DNA of 11,658 bases from assembly GCA_023260935.1 (NCBI GenBank), contig JALQTL010000064.1, forward strand, positions 1 to 11,658, in the 5' to 3' direction. The position numbers were made by a program, and so were the translations under genes. The DNA comes from Paracoccaceae bacterium (lineage in GTDB: Bacteria > Pseudomonadota > Alphaproteobacteria > Rhodobacterales > Rhodobacteraceae). Below are positions 1 to 6,972 of the stretch, piece after piece; the first letter of the stretch is position 1, and every line of letters starts with the position of its first letter. Under the pieces are notes generated by a model. That model worked only from the letters and a program-made list of their open reading frames with translations. It had not been told where the DNA came from and made no database searches.

Positions 1-587
1 CGCGCGCGCGGCTTGGGAATCGATAGCCCGGCAAAAAGGAACATCCCCACAAGGTTCAGCCCGATCACGGCCAGATAGGTGCCAAGGAAGGGCACCACAA
101 AGGCCTGTGCGGTGGCCTTTACAAGCTGCGGGCCCAGAACCGCCGACAATAGGCCCCCCGCCATCACCCATGAGATCGCCTTGGGGCGGAAGGCGTCCGA
201 TGCGGTATCGGCTGCGGCAAAGCGGTAAAAGCCCTGAGCGCTCATGTAGATGCCGGTGAACAGCGCGCCGAGCACGAAAACCCAGAAGCTTTGGATGTAG
301 AGCCCGTAGGCGCCGATCCCGGCCCCAAGCGCGCCGCCAAGCGCCCCCGCCACAAAGCCCGCGCGGCGGCCGTATTTCTGCATGAAGGCGGAAATCGGCG
401 TGGCCGTCAGCATCGACCCGATCACCGTAAAGCTGATCGGCAGGGTGGCCCAGCAGGCGTTGGGGGCCAGCGACTGCCCGGCAAGCCCGGCGATGGTGAA
501 GATCATGGGCATCTGTGCGCCAAGGATCGCCTGAGCGGCGACGAGCACATAGACATTGCGGCGGGCGGTGGCGTCTGTATCAGTCAT
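1..587 (-). CDS. MFS transporter, N-terminal part (cut by window edge)
   Basis: The minus strand is open from an ATG at 585-587 to the left edge of the window, giving 195 codons without a stop. The protein starts MTDTDATARRNVYVLVAAQA and continues as a series of hydrophobic helices separated by short loops, as in the N-terminal half of a 12-helix major facilitator. Between helices 2 and 3 (about residues 63-78) is PISAFMQKYGRRAG, a degenerate form of the MFS motif A (G-x3-D-R-x-G-R-R), which keeps the closing GRR. It is an inner-membrane secondary transporter; the substrate cannot be told. No good Shine-Dalgarno is seen before the ATG. It is divergent from the DNA glycosylase gene and separated from it by 104 nt. 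The C-terminal half lies outside the window. Confidence 0.85.
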   Translation of the reverse strand, partial: MTDTDATARRNVYVLVAAQAILGAQMPMIFTIAGLAGQSLAPNACWATLPISFTVIGSMLTATPISAFMQKYGRRAGFVAGALGGALGAGIGAYGLYIQSFWVFVLGALFTGIYMSAQGFYRFAAADTASDAFRPKAISWVMAGGLLSAVLGPQLVKATAQAFVVPFLGTYLAVIGLNLVGMFLFAGLSIPKPRA

Positions 588-691
588 GATGCGCCAAGCG
601 GTAGGCGTATCCGCGGGCGCTGACAAGCGGCTTTGTTTCACGAAATGGAATATGTCTGCGGCCAGCGGTGGCCTCGGGGTGGGGGGAAGGC
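588..691. other. Divergent intergenic region, no clear promoter
   Basis: This 104-nt stretch separates the MFS gene from the DNA glycosylase gene and should carry both start signals. A CTGACA hexamer at 620-625 resembles a -35 box, but nothing at the right spacing looks like a -10 box. A short TTTC-AC-GAAA inverted repeat at 636-645 is the only symmetry I see. The end of the region is purine-rich (681-690) and acts as the ribosome binding site of the gene at 692. Confidence 0.4.
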
Positions 692-1321
692 ATGGTCGGG
701 CGGATCATCGAAACGGCGGCGGATGTGGCCGAAGGGGCTGAATGGCTGGCCCGGTCCTGCCCGCGCATGGCCCATGCCCTGAGCCTGACCGGACCCTTGC
801 CCCTGCGTCGGCAGGCCGACGGGTTCGAGACGCTGTTTTCCGCCATTGTCAGCCAGCAGGTCTCGGTCGCTTCGGCCAATGCCATCTGGGCGCGGCTTCA
901 GGCGGCGGGGCTGACCGCGCGTGAGGCCGTGGCGGCGGCATCCGATGATGCGTTGCGCGGTGCGGGCCTGTCGCGGCAAAAGGCGCGCTATGCGCAGGCG
1001 CTTGCCGCGTCTTCGGTGGATTTCGGGGCGCTTCGGTCGATGCCAGAGGAGGCGGCGGTGGCGCATCTGGTGGCGGTGCCGGGCATCGGGCGCTGGACGG
1101 CCGAGATCTACCTCATGTTCGCGCTTGGCCGGGCCGATGTCTTTGCCCCGGCCGATCTGGCGCTGCAAGAGGCGGCGCGGCTGCTCTATGATCTGCCCGA
1201 ACGCCCTTCGGAAAAGGTGCTGCGCATGCAGGCCGAGGCGTGGCGGCCGTGGCGGGCGGTTGCGGCGCGCGCGCTCTGGGCCTACTACCGGGTGGCAAGG
1301 CAACGGGAAGGAATACGCTGA
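692..1321 (+). CDS. DNA-3-methyladenine glycosylase II family (short AlkA-type)
   Basis: Encodes 209 aa of the helix-hairpin-helix (HhH-GPD) base-excision repair superfamily, which removes alkylated bases such as 3-methyladenine from DNA in the cytoplasm. The HhH motif is at about residues 126-137 (LVAVPGIGRWTA). It is followed by VFAPADLAL, in which D155 lines up with the catalytic Asp of E. coli AlkA (in its LPDD segment). The upstream FSAIVSQQVSVASA segment (about 49-62) is also typical. At 209 aa it lacks the extra N-terminal domain of the 282-aa E. coli AlkA, as is common for the compact form. I chose ATG 692 over the GTG at 668 because a GGGGGGAAGG stretch sits immediately upstream. Its TGA overlaps the ATG of the next gene (TGATG), so the two are probably co-translated. 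Confidence 0.88.
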   Translation: MVGRIIETAADVAEGAEWLARSCPRMAHALSLTGPLPLRRQADGFETLFSAIVSQQVSVASANAIWARLQAAGLTAREAVAAASDDALRGAGLSRQKARYAQALAASSVDFGALRSMPEEAAVAHLVAVPGIGRWTAEIYLMFALGRADVFAPADLALQEAARLLYDLPERPSEKVLRMQAEAWRPWRAVAARALWAYYRVARQREGIR

Positions 1322-1980
1322 TGCGGGCATTGCAATCGGAACGCCGTGGGGCTGCAAGGGGCCGGGCGAAAAGCATCGTGGTCTTCGTGCATGGCTATGG
1401 CGCGGACGGGGCCGATCTTCTGGGGCTGGCCGATCCGCTGGCGCCACATCTGCCCGACACCGCCTTTTACGCCCCCGATGCCCCCGAACCCTGCGCCGGC
1501 AATCCGATGGGGCGGCAGTGGTTCCCGATCCCCTGGCTGGATGGTTCCAGCGAGGAAGCCGCGCGTCAGGGCCTTCTGGCCGCCGCCAGTGATCTGAACG
1601 GCTTTCTGGACGGGCTTCTGGCGGAAGAAGGCCTGCCGCCCGCAGCTCTGGCGCTGGTAGGGTTTTCGCAAGGCGCGATGATGAGCCTGCACATCGCGCC
1701 GCGCCGGGCAGTGGCACTTGCCGGGGTGGTTGCCATTTCAGGCCGGCTCTTGCAGCCCGAGGTGCTGGAGGAAGAGGCTGTGGTCAAGCCGCCGGTGCTG
1801 CTGGTCCATGGCGATCAAGACCCGGTGGTGCCGTTTCAGGACATGAGCCTTGCCGGCAATGCGCTGCTGGCGGCGGGGTTTGAAACCTATGGCCATGTGA
1901 TGCAGGGCACCGGCCATGGCATCGCGCCCGATGGTCTGGGCGTCACGCTGCAATTCCTGAAGGAACGCCTGCCGGGTTAG
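1321..1980 (+). CDS. α/β-hydrolase, phospholipase/carboxylesterase family
   Basis: A 219-aa cytoplasmic serine hydrolase of the Abhydrolase_2 type (acyl-protein thioesterase/carboxylesterase relatives). The oxyanion-hole strand is VVFVHGYGADG (about residues 20-30). The nucleophile elbow is GFSQG with Ser116, the acid is Asp167 in HGDQDPVVP, and the base is His199 in GTGHGIAPDG, so the full triad is present at the usual family length. The natural substrate cannot be read from the sequence; small acyl esters are the default expectation. There is no signal peptide. ATG 1321 shares its A with the stop codon of the glycosylase gene and is preceded by GGAA at a workable distance, which supports this start over the GTG at 1240. 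Its TAG overlaps the stop of the convergent glucokinase gene. Confidence 0.88.
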   Translation: MRALQSERRGAARGRAKSIVVFVHGYGADGADLLGLADPLAPHLPDTAFYAPDAPEPCAGNPMGRQWFPIPWLDGSSEEAARQGLLAAASDLNGFLDGLLAEEGLPPAALALVGFSQGAMMSLHIAPRRAVALAGVVAISGRLLQPEVLEEEAVVKPPVLLVHGDQDPVVPFQDMSLAGNALLAAGFETYGHVMQGTGHGIAPDGLGVTLQFLKERLPG

Positions 1981-2963
1981 GCCCGGTCGCCGGTCTGGGC
2001 GTGCAGAAAGGCCGCGCAGCCCGTCAGGGCGGCGAAGTCATCTTCCACCACGGTGATCGGGAAATGATGGCACAAAAGATCGACCCGGCGGTGTTCGCGG
2101 AAGATCCGGCCAAGACCGTTGGCGGCGAAATGCGGGGTCATGGCGCGGGCCATGCCGCCGATCAGGAAGATACCGCCATAGGGCAGGTGAACCAGTGCCA
2201 GATCGGCCAGCGTCTGCGCCAGAATGGCGGTATAAAGCCGGGCGGCATGAAGCGCGACGGCATCGCCCCGGCCCAGTGCCGCCAGCACCTCGGCCGAGGT
2301 GGCGGTGCCGGTCTGGCCGGCCTCGGACGCGGCAAAGGCGTGAAGATTGGCAAGGCCACGGCCCGACAGCACCTCTTCCACGCCGCAATGGGCAACTTCA
2401 TTGCGCGAGGTCAACAGGCGTTCGATGAAGCGCATCAGTGCCAGGTCTTCCTCGCTGCGAACGGGCATGTTGACATGGCCGCATTCCGACGGCGCGACAA
2501 TGCGTGACGGGCCGGTGCCATGCACGGGGGCTGCGTTCACCCCGGTGCCCAGCCCCACCACCAGCATCGCCCCCTTCGGCACTTCGGGGCCGTCGACGAT
2601 GCGGTTCAGATGCTGGGGCGCCACATGGCCCAGGGCATGACCCTGCGCCTGAAGGTCGTTCAGGATCGCGCAGTGGGCTGCTCCGGTGGCGCGGGTCAGC
2701 TTTGCCGCATCCATCACCCAGTCAAGGTTCGTCATCGTGGCCACGCCGTCCTGCACCGGCCCGGCAGCCGCGACGCAGACCCCGGTGACGCTGGTGCCCG
2801 CCTGATCCAGATAGTCCCGCAGGATCTGCGCGATATCCTGACCCCGGGCCTTGTAATCGGCATTGGGAAAGCGGCGGATCGTCTCGGCCAGCACCGTGGT
2901 TCCCCGGGCAAGGGCCACCCGGGTATTGGTGCCGCCGATATCGGCCAGGATCGCAAGTGTCAT
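1977..2963 (-). CDS. glk: Glucokinase (ATP-dependent, ROK-unrelated Glk family)
   Basis: Encodes 328 aa, close to the 321 aa of E. coli Glk. It phosphorylates glucose to glucose-6-phosphate with ATP in the cytoplasm. The N-terminal phosphate loop is LADIGGTNTRVAL (about residues 6-18), the sugar-binding catalytic Asp is D103 in AILNDLQAQ, and the second phosphate loop is VVGLGTGVN (135-143). The SECGH segment (159-163) matches the glucose-contacting TEGGH of E. coli Glk, and the C-terminal GGIFLIGGMA supplies the adenosine-binding glycines. ATG 2963 is chosen because the family begins at MTLAILADIGG and a TGAGG ribosome binding site lies 5 nt upstream, overlapping the stop codon of the GH1 gene. 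It is the last gene of the regulator-glycosidase-kinase unit and would use glucose freed by both glycosidases here. Confidence 0.95.
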   Translation of the reverse strand: MTLAILADIGGTNTRVALARGTTVLAETIRRFPNADYKARGQDIAQILRDYLDQAGTSVTGVCVAAAGPVQDGVATMTNLDWVMDAAKLTRATGAAHCAILNDLQAQGHALGHVAPQHLNRIVDGPEVPKGAMLVVGLGTGVNAAPVHGTGPSRIVAPSECGHVNMPVRSEEDLALMRFIERLLTSRNEVAHCGVEEVLSGRGLANLHAFAASEAGQTGTATSAEVLAALGRGDAVALHAARLYTAILAQTLADLALVHLPYGGIFLIGGMARAMTPHFAANGLGRIFREHRRVDLLCHHFPITVVEDDFAALTGCAAFLHAQTGDRA

Positions 2964-2970
2964 GGGAACC

Positions 2971-4299
2971 TCAATCGTTCCGGGCCAGCGCCCGCATGAG
3001 CGCGTGATAGGAGGATTTGGGGGTTCTTGCCAAGGTCTTGTAATCCACATGCACCAGGCCGAACCGCTTCTGATAGCCTTCGGCCCATTCGTAATTGTCC
3101 AGAAGCGACCAGTAGAAAAAGCCCCTCACATTGGCCCCGTCGGCAATGGCCTGTTTCGTGGCGGCAAGGTGCGAAAACAGGAAATCCTCTCGGATGGTAT
3201 CGTTTACCGCGCCATCTGCCAGCACATCGGCGTTCGCCATGCCGTTTTCGGTGACATAGATCGGCAGATCGCCCACATGGTCGCGCGCAAGGCGTGTCAG
3301 GAAATGGTGCAATCCTTCGGGGTAGATTTCCCATCCCATCTGCGTCTTGGGAAGCGGGCCGGGCACATCGCGCAGATGCGGCCAGGGTTGGGCGGGGTCA
3401 TGGGCGTGCAGGTGGCGCGTATAGTAGTTCACCCCCAGCCAGTCGAGCCTTTGGCCGATCAGCCCCATGTCATCCTGCCAGCCGCCCGGCATGTGCGGGG
3501 CCAGCCCTTCCAGCACGATCTGCGGATAGGCCTGCCGGGTGATGCCTTCGATGAACCAGCGGTTCATGATGCCGTCCCAGCGGGCGGCGGCCTGCACATC
3601 CTCGGGCCGGTTGCTCGCGGGGGTGGCATGGTCGAAGTTCAGCACGATGCCAAGGTTCGGCTGGCCCATGGCGCGCAGCCGTTCCACCGCCATGCCATGC
3701 GCCAGAAGGATATGGTGCATCGCCCGCGCGGCGGCGCGGATATCGCGCAGGCCGGGGGCATGGGCGCCGATGAAATGCGACAGCCACGCCACGCACCAGG
3801 GTTCGTTGATGGTGGCGATGCTTGCCACGCGGTCGCCAAGCCGGCGGGTGATGGTTTCCGAAAAATCTGCAAAGCGGGCGCAGGTATCGCGGTTCGTCCA
3901 GCCGCCCCTGTCGGCCAAAGCCGAAGGCATTTCCCAATGATACAGCGTCTGAAACGGTTTCAGCCCACGCGCCAGCATGCCATCGACCAGCCGGTCATAG
4001 AAATCGAGGCCCTCGGGGTTCACCGTCACCCCGTCAGGCATCACCCGCGCCCACGAGGTTGAAAAGCGGTAGCCATCCAGATGCGCGGCCTGCATCAGGT
4101 CCAGATCCTCGGGCCAGCGGTGATAGTGATCGCAGGCCGTGGTACCGTCTTCGCCTTGCGCCACATTGCCCGGCGTGGCGGCAAAACTGTCCCAGTGGCA
4201 GGAACCGCAGCCGCCAAAGGATGACCCTTCGATCTGATAGGCGGCGGTCGCGGCCCCGAAGACAAAGCCTTCGGGGAAATCGAAGCGGGTCAGGGTCAT
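2971..4299 (-). CDS. GH1 β-glucosidase
   Basis: A 442-aa glycoside hydrolase family 1 enzyme, full family length and without a signal peptide, so cytoplasmic. It should hydrolyse β-glucosides such as cellobiose or aryl-β-glucosides to glucose. The acid/base Glu is E166 in TINEPW and the nucleophile Glu is E351 in YVTENG. Glucose-subsite residues are also in place: Q22 (AAYQIEG), H121-W122 (LYHWEMP), N165, and W397 with E404-W405 (YWSLLDNYEWAEGY). The absence of phosphate-binding context and the adjoining glucokinase argue for a free-sugar β-glucosidase rather than a 6-phospho-β-glucosidase. The gene starts 3 nt after the regulator stop (TGA GCC ATG) and ends 7 nt before glk, so the three are almost certainly one transcript. 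Strict β-glucosidase versus β-galactosidase/fucosidase activity cannot be settled from sequence. Confidence 0.95.
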   Translation of the reverse strand: MTLTRFDFPEGFVFGAATAAYQIEGSSFGGCGSCHWDSFAATPGNVAQGEDGTTACDHYHRWPEDLDLMQAAHLDGYRFSTSWARVMPDGVTVNPEGLDFYDRLVDGMLARGLKPFQTLYHWEMPSALADRGGWTNRDTCARFADFSETITRRLGDRVASIATINEPWCVAWLSHFIGAHAPGLRDIRAAARAMHHILLAHGMAVERLRAMGQPNLGIVLNFDHATPASNRPEDVQAAARWDGIMNRWFIEGITRQAYPQIVLEGLAPHMPGGWQDDMGLIGQRLDWLGVNYYTRHLHAHDPAQPWPHLRDVPGPLPKTQMGWEIYPEGLHHFLTRLARDHVGDLPIYVTENGMANADVLADGAVNDTIREDFLFSHLAATKQAIADGANVRGFFYWSLLDNYEWAEGYQKRFGLVHVDYKTLARTPKSSYHALMRALARND

Positions 4300-4302
4300 G
4301 GC

Positions 4303-5373
4303 TCAGGCCTTTGGTGCGGGGGCGGTGGATTGGCCGATGATCAGTTCGGCTTCAAGGAGGCGCTGCTGCGGGCCCGCACCGGGATGGGCGATCAGGTCCA
4401 GCAGCATTTCTGCCGCCTGCCGCCCGGCCTCGCGTACCGAGGATCGGGTGGCGGTGAAGATCGGCAGATCCTCGCCGTTCTTCATGTAGCTCAGGTCGTC
4501 GTCATGGATGATCACGCTGATGTCGCGCCCCATGGCCAGCCCACGTTCCTCGATCGCGCGGCGCATCCCCATGCCCGAGATCATGGAAGCGCAGAGAAAG
4601 GCCGTGGGCGGCGTGGCAGAGGCCAGCATCCGGCGCGCGGCCTTGTAGCCGGCAATCTCTGTCATCTCGTCCGAGGACATGATCGTGGGGTCAAGCGCGA
4701 TGTCGCGCGCGGCAAGGGCTTCGCCATAGCCGGCGCGGCGGCGGATGGCGAAATCCATGAACTCCAGCCCGTTGACCAGCGCGATCCGGCGATGGCCCAG
4801 ATCCAGCAGGAATTCGGTGGCGCGGCGAAAGGCGCGGCGATTGTTCACGTCAAGCCAGGAATAGGGCAGGGTGGTGCCGGTCGCGCGGCCATGCACCACG
4901 AAGGGCAGGCCGATTTCATGCAAAAGCCCGATGCGCGCATCGTTCATCCGGGGGGCATGCACGATGACGCCATCGACATTGCCCTTGGATTTCAGGCCCC
5001 GATAGGTGTCTTCCTCCTGATCGTCGGGCACGACGGACAGGACCATGTCATAATCGTTGCGGCTGTAGGTTTCGCCCGCACCGGCGATGAAATCGGCGAA
5101 GACGGGGTTCACGATCTCGTGCCGGGTGGCGATCGGAATGACATGGCCCACTGCCATGGCCCGGCCCGTGGCCAGCCGGATGGCGCGGGTGTTGGGGCGA
5201 TAGTTGTGCCGCTTGGCCGCCGCCATGACCCGTTCGCGTGTGGTTTCGTTCACCTCCGGATAGCCGTTCAACGCGCGGCTGACGGTGGTGGGCGACAGGC
5301 CCAGTTTCGAGGCGAGTTCCTTCAGGTTCATGCCGTGCTTTGCGCCCAAACCGGTTTCAAACTTGAAAGACAT
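4303..5373 (-). CDS. aglR: LacI-family transcriptional regulator, AglR-like
   Basis: A LacI/GalR-type sugar-responsive repressor. The N-terminal helix-turn-helix is LKELASKLGLSPTTVSRALN followed by a YPEV hinge-side helix, and the rest (from about residue 75) is a periplasmic-binding-protein-like effector domain ending in GQSTAP. The HTH normally starts the protein, so the Met at residue 15 (ATG at 5331-5329, 342 aa) may be the true start. The longer form (356 aa, ATG at 5373) adds a 14-residue tail. Neither start has a convincing Shine-Dalgarno, so the choice is open. The gene is divergent from aglE and heads the unit with the β-glucosidase and glucokinase. By position and family it should control both arms, releasing operator DNA when an α-glucoside or glucose-like ligand binds. 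The name is by synteny with aglREFGAK operons. Confidence 0.88.
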   Translation of the reverse strand: MSFKFETGLGAKHGMNLKELASKLGLSPTTVSRALNGYPEVNETTRERVMAAAKRHNYRPNTRAIRLATGRAMAVGHVIPIATRHEIVNPVFADFIAGAGETYSRNDYDMVLSVVPDDQEEDTYRGLKSKGNVDGVIVHAPRMNDARIGLLHEIGLPFVVHGRATGTTLPYSWLDVNNRRAFRRATEFLLDLGHRRIALVNGLEFMDFAIRRRAGYGEALAARDIALDPTIMSSDEMTEIAGYKAARRMLASATPPTAFLCASMISGMGMRRAIEERGLAMGRDISVIIHDDDLSYMKNGEDLPIFTATRSSVREAGRQAAEMLLDLIAHPGAGPQQRLLEAELIIGQSTAPAPKA

Positions 5374-5445
5374 TAGCCAGTGCCCCGCCGATGGTCAAAG
5401 GTAAACGGCAGCCTTTCGTAATCGTTTCAGATGCGGGACGCCCCT

Positions 5446-5463
5446 GCAAAGCCCGGGTTTTGC
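5446..5463. repeat. 18-bp palindrome in the aglR-aglE control region
   Basis: GCAAAGCCCGGGTTTTGC is an inverted repeat with 8 of 9 pairs matching and no loop. It is centred on CG like LacI-family operators, but its half-sites lie 2 bp further apart than in the two sites downstream. Its left half with the preceding T reads TGCAAAGC, close to the TCCAAAGC half shared by the other two. It could be an extra or diverged operator, perhaps for the aglR promoter, or a site for another regulator. Confidence 0.45.
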
Positions 5464-5468
5464 CACGT

Positions 5469-5484
5469 TTGAAGGCGCTTTGGA
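5469..5484. promoter_or_regulatory. Putative LacI-family operator O1, next to the -35 box
   Basis: TTGAAGGCGCTTTGGA has the form of a LacI/GalR operator: an imperfect palindrome centred on CG with an AA(A/G)GCGCTTT-like core. The reverse complement of its right half, TCCAAAGC, is identical to the left half of the second site at 5520-5527. It abuts the TTGACA -35 box of the aglE promoter. AglR is the obvious candidate ligand, by inference. Confidence 0.55.
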
Positions 5485-5513
5485 TTGACAGGAAGGCGGG
5501 CTTGGGCGATTGT
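5485..5513 (+). promoter_or_regulatory. Putative σ70 promoter for aglEFGAK
   Basis: A perfect TTGACA -35 hexamer at 5485-5490 is followed after 17 bp by GATTGT at 5508-5513, a weak -10 box (3 of 6 to TATAAT). Transcription would start near 5520, leaving a leader of about 100 nt before aglE. The consensus -35 box with a poor -10 box, between two candidate operators, is what a repressible sugar-operon promoter would look like. Confidence 0.55.
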
Positions 5514-5520
5514 GGCGCAT

Positions 5521-5534
5521 CCAAAGCGGTTTGG
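5521..5534. promoter_or_regulatory. Putative LacI-family operator O2, over the transcription start
   Basis: CCAAAGCGGTTTGG is a CG-centred inverted repeat with 6 of 7 pairs matching. It lies just after the predicted -10 box, at about +1 to +14, where bound repressor would block initiation. Its centre is 51 bp from that of O1, close to five helical turns, so dimers at O1 and O2 would sit on the same face of the helix. Confidence 0.55.
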
Positions 5535-5580
5535 GGTCGATTCTGGAGGTGGGATCGCCCGCAACCCTGATTGGGCAGCG

Positions 5581-5599
5581 CCCCGCAAGATGGGCGGGG
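5581..5599 (+). other. GC hairpin in the aglE leader
   Basis: CCCCGC (5581-5586) pairs with GCGGGG (5594-5599) around a 7-nt loop, ending about 8 nt before the GGGAGG ribosome binding site of aglE. Alternative pairing with CGCCC at 5579-5583 is possible. A 6-bp GC-only stem is stable, but in DNA this rich in GC it could be chance. If real, it would protect the 5' end or affect ribosome access. Confidence 0.3.
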
Positions 5600-5619
5600 G
5601 GAATCCGGGAGGAATTGAC

Positions 5620-6972
5620 ATGAAATCCAGTCTTTACGTCAGCGTCGCCGCGCTGGCGATGGTTGCGGGCGGGGCCTTTGCCCAAGACCTGAAATTCGCC
5701 GTGGGCGAGGGGGCGTTCAACTGGGCGTCGCTGGAGGCTTTCAAGGCCGCGCATGGCGATCTGGCGGGGCAGGAGCTGACGATTGCGGGCCCCTGGCTTG
5801 GCCCCGATCAGGAACTTGTCGAATCCATGCTGGCCTATTTCGAATCCGCCACCGGCGTGGATGTGAAATATGTCGGCTCTGACAGCTTCGAACAGCAGGT
5901 GCGGATCGATGCCGAAGCCGGGTCTTCGGCCAATATCTCGGTCTTCCCGCAGCCGGGGCTGGTGGCTGACTTGGCCAAACTGGGCTTTGTGGCGCCGCTG
6001 ACCGCGGCCGATGCCGACTGGTTGAAGGAAAACTATGCTGCCGGGCAATCCTGGGTCGATCTGGCCACCTTTCCGGGGGCCGATGGCGCGGCGGGGCTTT
6101 ACGGGTTCTTCTACAAGGTCGATGTGAAGTCGCTGGTCTGGTACAACCCGGAAAACTTTGCCGATGCCGGCTATGAAGTGCCCGGCACGATGGAAGAGCT
6201 GAAGGCGCTGACCGATCAGATGGTGGCGGATGGCATCACCCCGTGGTGCATCGGCCTTGGGTCGGGCGGGGCCACCGGCTGGCCGGCGACCGACTGGGTC
6301 GAAGACATGATGCTGCGCACCCAGACACCTGCCGATTACGATGCCTGGGTCCGCAATGAGCTGAAGTTCAACGATCCCAAGGTTGTTGCCGCGATCGAGG
6401 AATTCGGCTGGTTCATCGAGGATGGCCGCGTCGCCGGGGGCCGTGGCGCCGTTGCCACGACCGATTTCCGTGACAGCCCGAAGGGTCTGTTCACCTCGCC
6501 GCCGCAGTGCATGATGCACCGTCAGGCCTCGTTCATCCCGTCGTTCTTCCCCGAAGGCACCCAGATGGGGGTGGATGCCGACTTCTTCTATTTCCCGGCC
6601 TATGCCGAAAAGGACCTAGGCAAGCCGGTGCTGGGGGCGGGCACGCTGTTCGGTATCACCAAGGACAGCCCGGCCGCGCGCGCCCTCATCGACTGGCTGA
6701 AAGTGCCGGTGGCGCATGAAGTGTGGATGGCGCAATCCGGGTTCCTGACGCCGCACAAGGGTGTGAACACCGAACTTTACGGCGATGCTACGCTGAAGAA
6801 GATGGGCGACATCCTGCTGGGGGCCGATACCTTCCGCTTCGACGGGTCAGACCTTATGCCGGGCGGTGTCGGGGCCGGCACCTTCTGGACCGGGATGGTC
6901 GATTACGCCGGTGGCAAGCCGGCGCAGGAAGTGGCTGACGCCATCCAGTCGTCCTGGGACGCGTTGAAGTAG
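5620..6972 (+). CDS. aglE: α-glucoside ABC transporter, periplasmic binding protein
   Basis: A 450-aa extracellular solute-binding protein of the carbohydrate uptake (CUT1, family 1) type. It begins with a Sec signal peptide: Met-Lys-Ser-Ser, a hydrophobic core, and an AFA/QD cleavage site after residue 21. The mature part has the GPWLGPDQELVESML and YVGSDSFEQQVRIDAEAG segments typical of α-glucoside binding proteins and many aromatic residues for stacking on sugar rings. Only two cysteines occur, C210 and C297, both in the exported part, and may form a disulfide. ATG 5620 is chosen because it gives the signal peptide and has GGGAGG 7 nt upstream; upstream in-frame starts lack both. It is the first gene of the transport operon, followed by a strong hairpin. 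Likely ligands are sucrose, maltose or trehalose; which one cannot be told. Confidence 0.93.
   Translation: MKSSLYVSVAALAMVAGGAFAQDLKFAVGEGAFNWASLEAFKAAHGDLAGQELTIAGPWLGPDQELVESMLAYFESATGVDVKYVGSDSFEQQVRIDAEAGSSANISVFPQPGLVADLAKLGFVAPLTAADADWLKENYAAGQSWVDLATFPGADGAAGLYGFFYKVDVKSLVWYNPENFADAGYEVPGTMEELKALTDQMVADGITPWCIGLGSGGATGWPATDWVEDMMLRTQTPADYDAWVRNELKFNDPKVVAAIEEFGWFIEDGRVAGGRGAVATTDFRDSPKGLFTSPPQCMMHRQASFIPSFFPEGTQMGVDADFFYFPAYAEKDLGKPVLGAGTLFGITKDSPAARALIDWLKVPVAHEVWMAQSGFLTPHKGVNTELYGDATLKKMGDILLGADTFRFDGSDLMPGGVGAGTFWTGMVDYAGGKPAQEVADAIQSSWDALK

Noticed and set aside
1..12. Alternating CG run at the left edge
   Set aside because: It falls in the reading frame of the MFS transporter (Arg/Ala codons) and is too short to treat as a repeat element.
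638..1717. Long minus-strand open frame antisense to the glycosylase and hydrolase genes
   Set aside because: Arg/Pro/His-rich translation with no recognisable domain, fully opposite two genes with clear catalytic motifs. It is a by-product of high GC content.
2863..4062. 399-codon plus-strand frame opposite the GH1 gene
   Set aside because: Antisense to a gene with intact GH1 catalytic residues; low-complexity Arg/His/Gly translation.
5395..6519. 374-codon minus-strand frame across the control region and aglE
   Set aside because: It would cover the promoter and operators and is antisense to a clear binding protein; the translation has no familiar motif.
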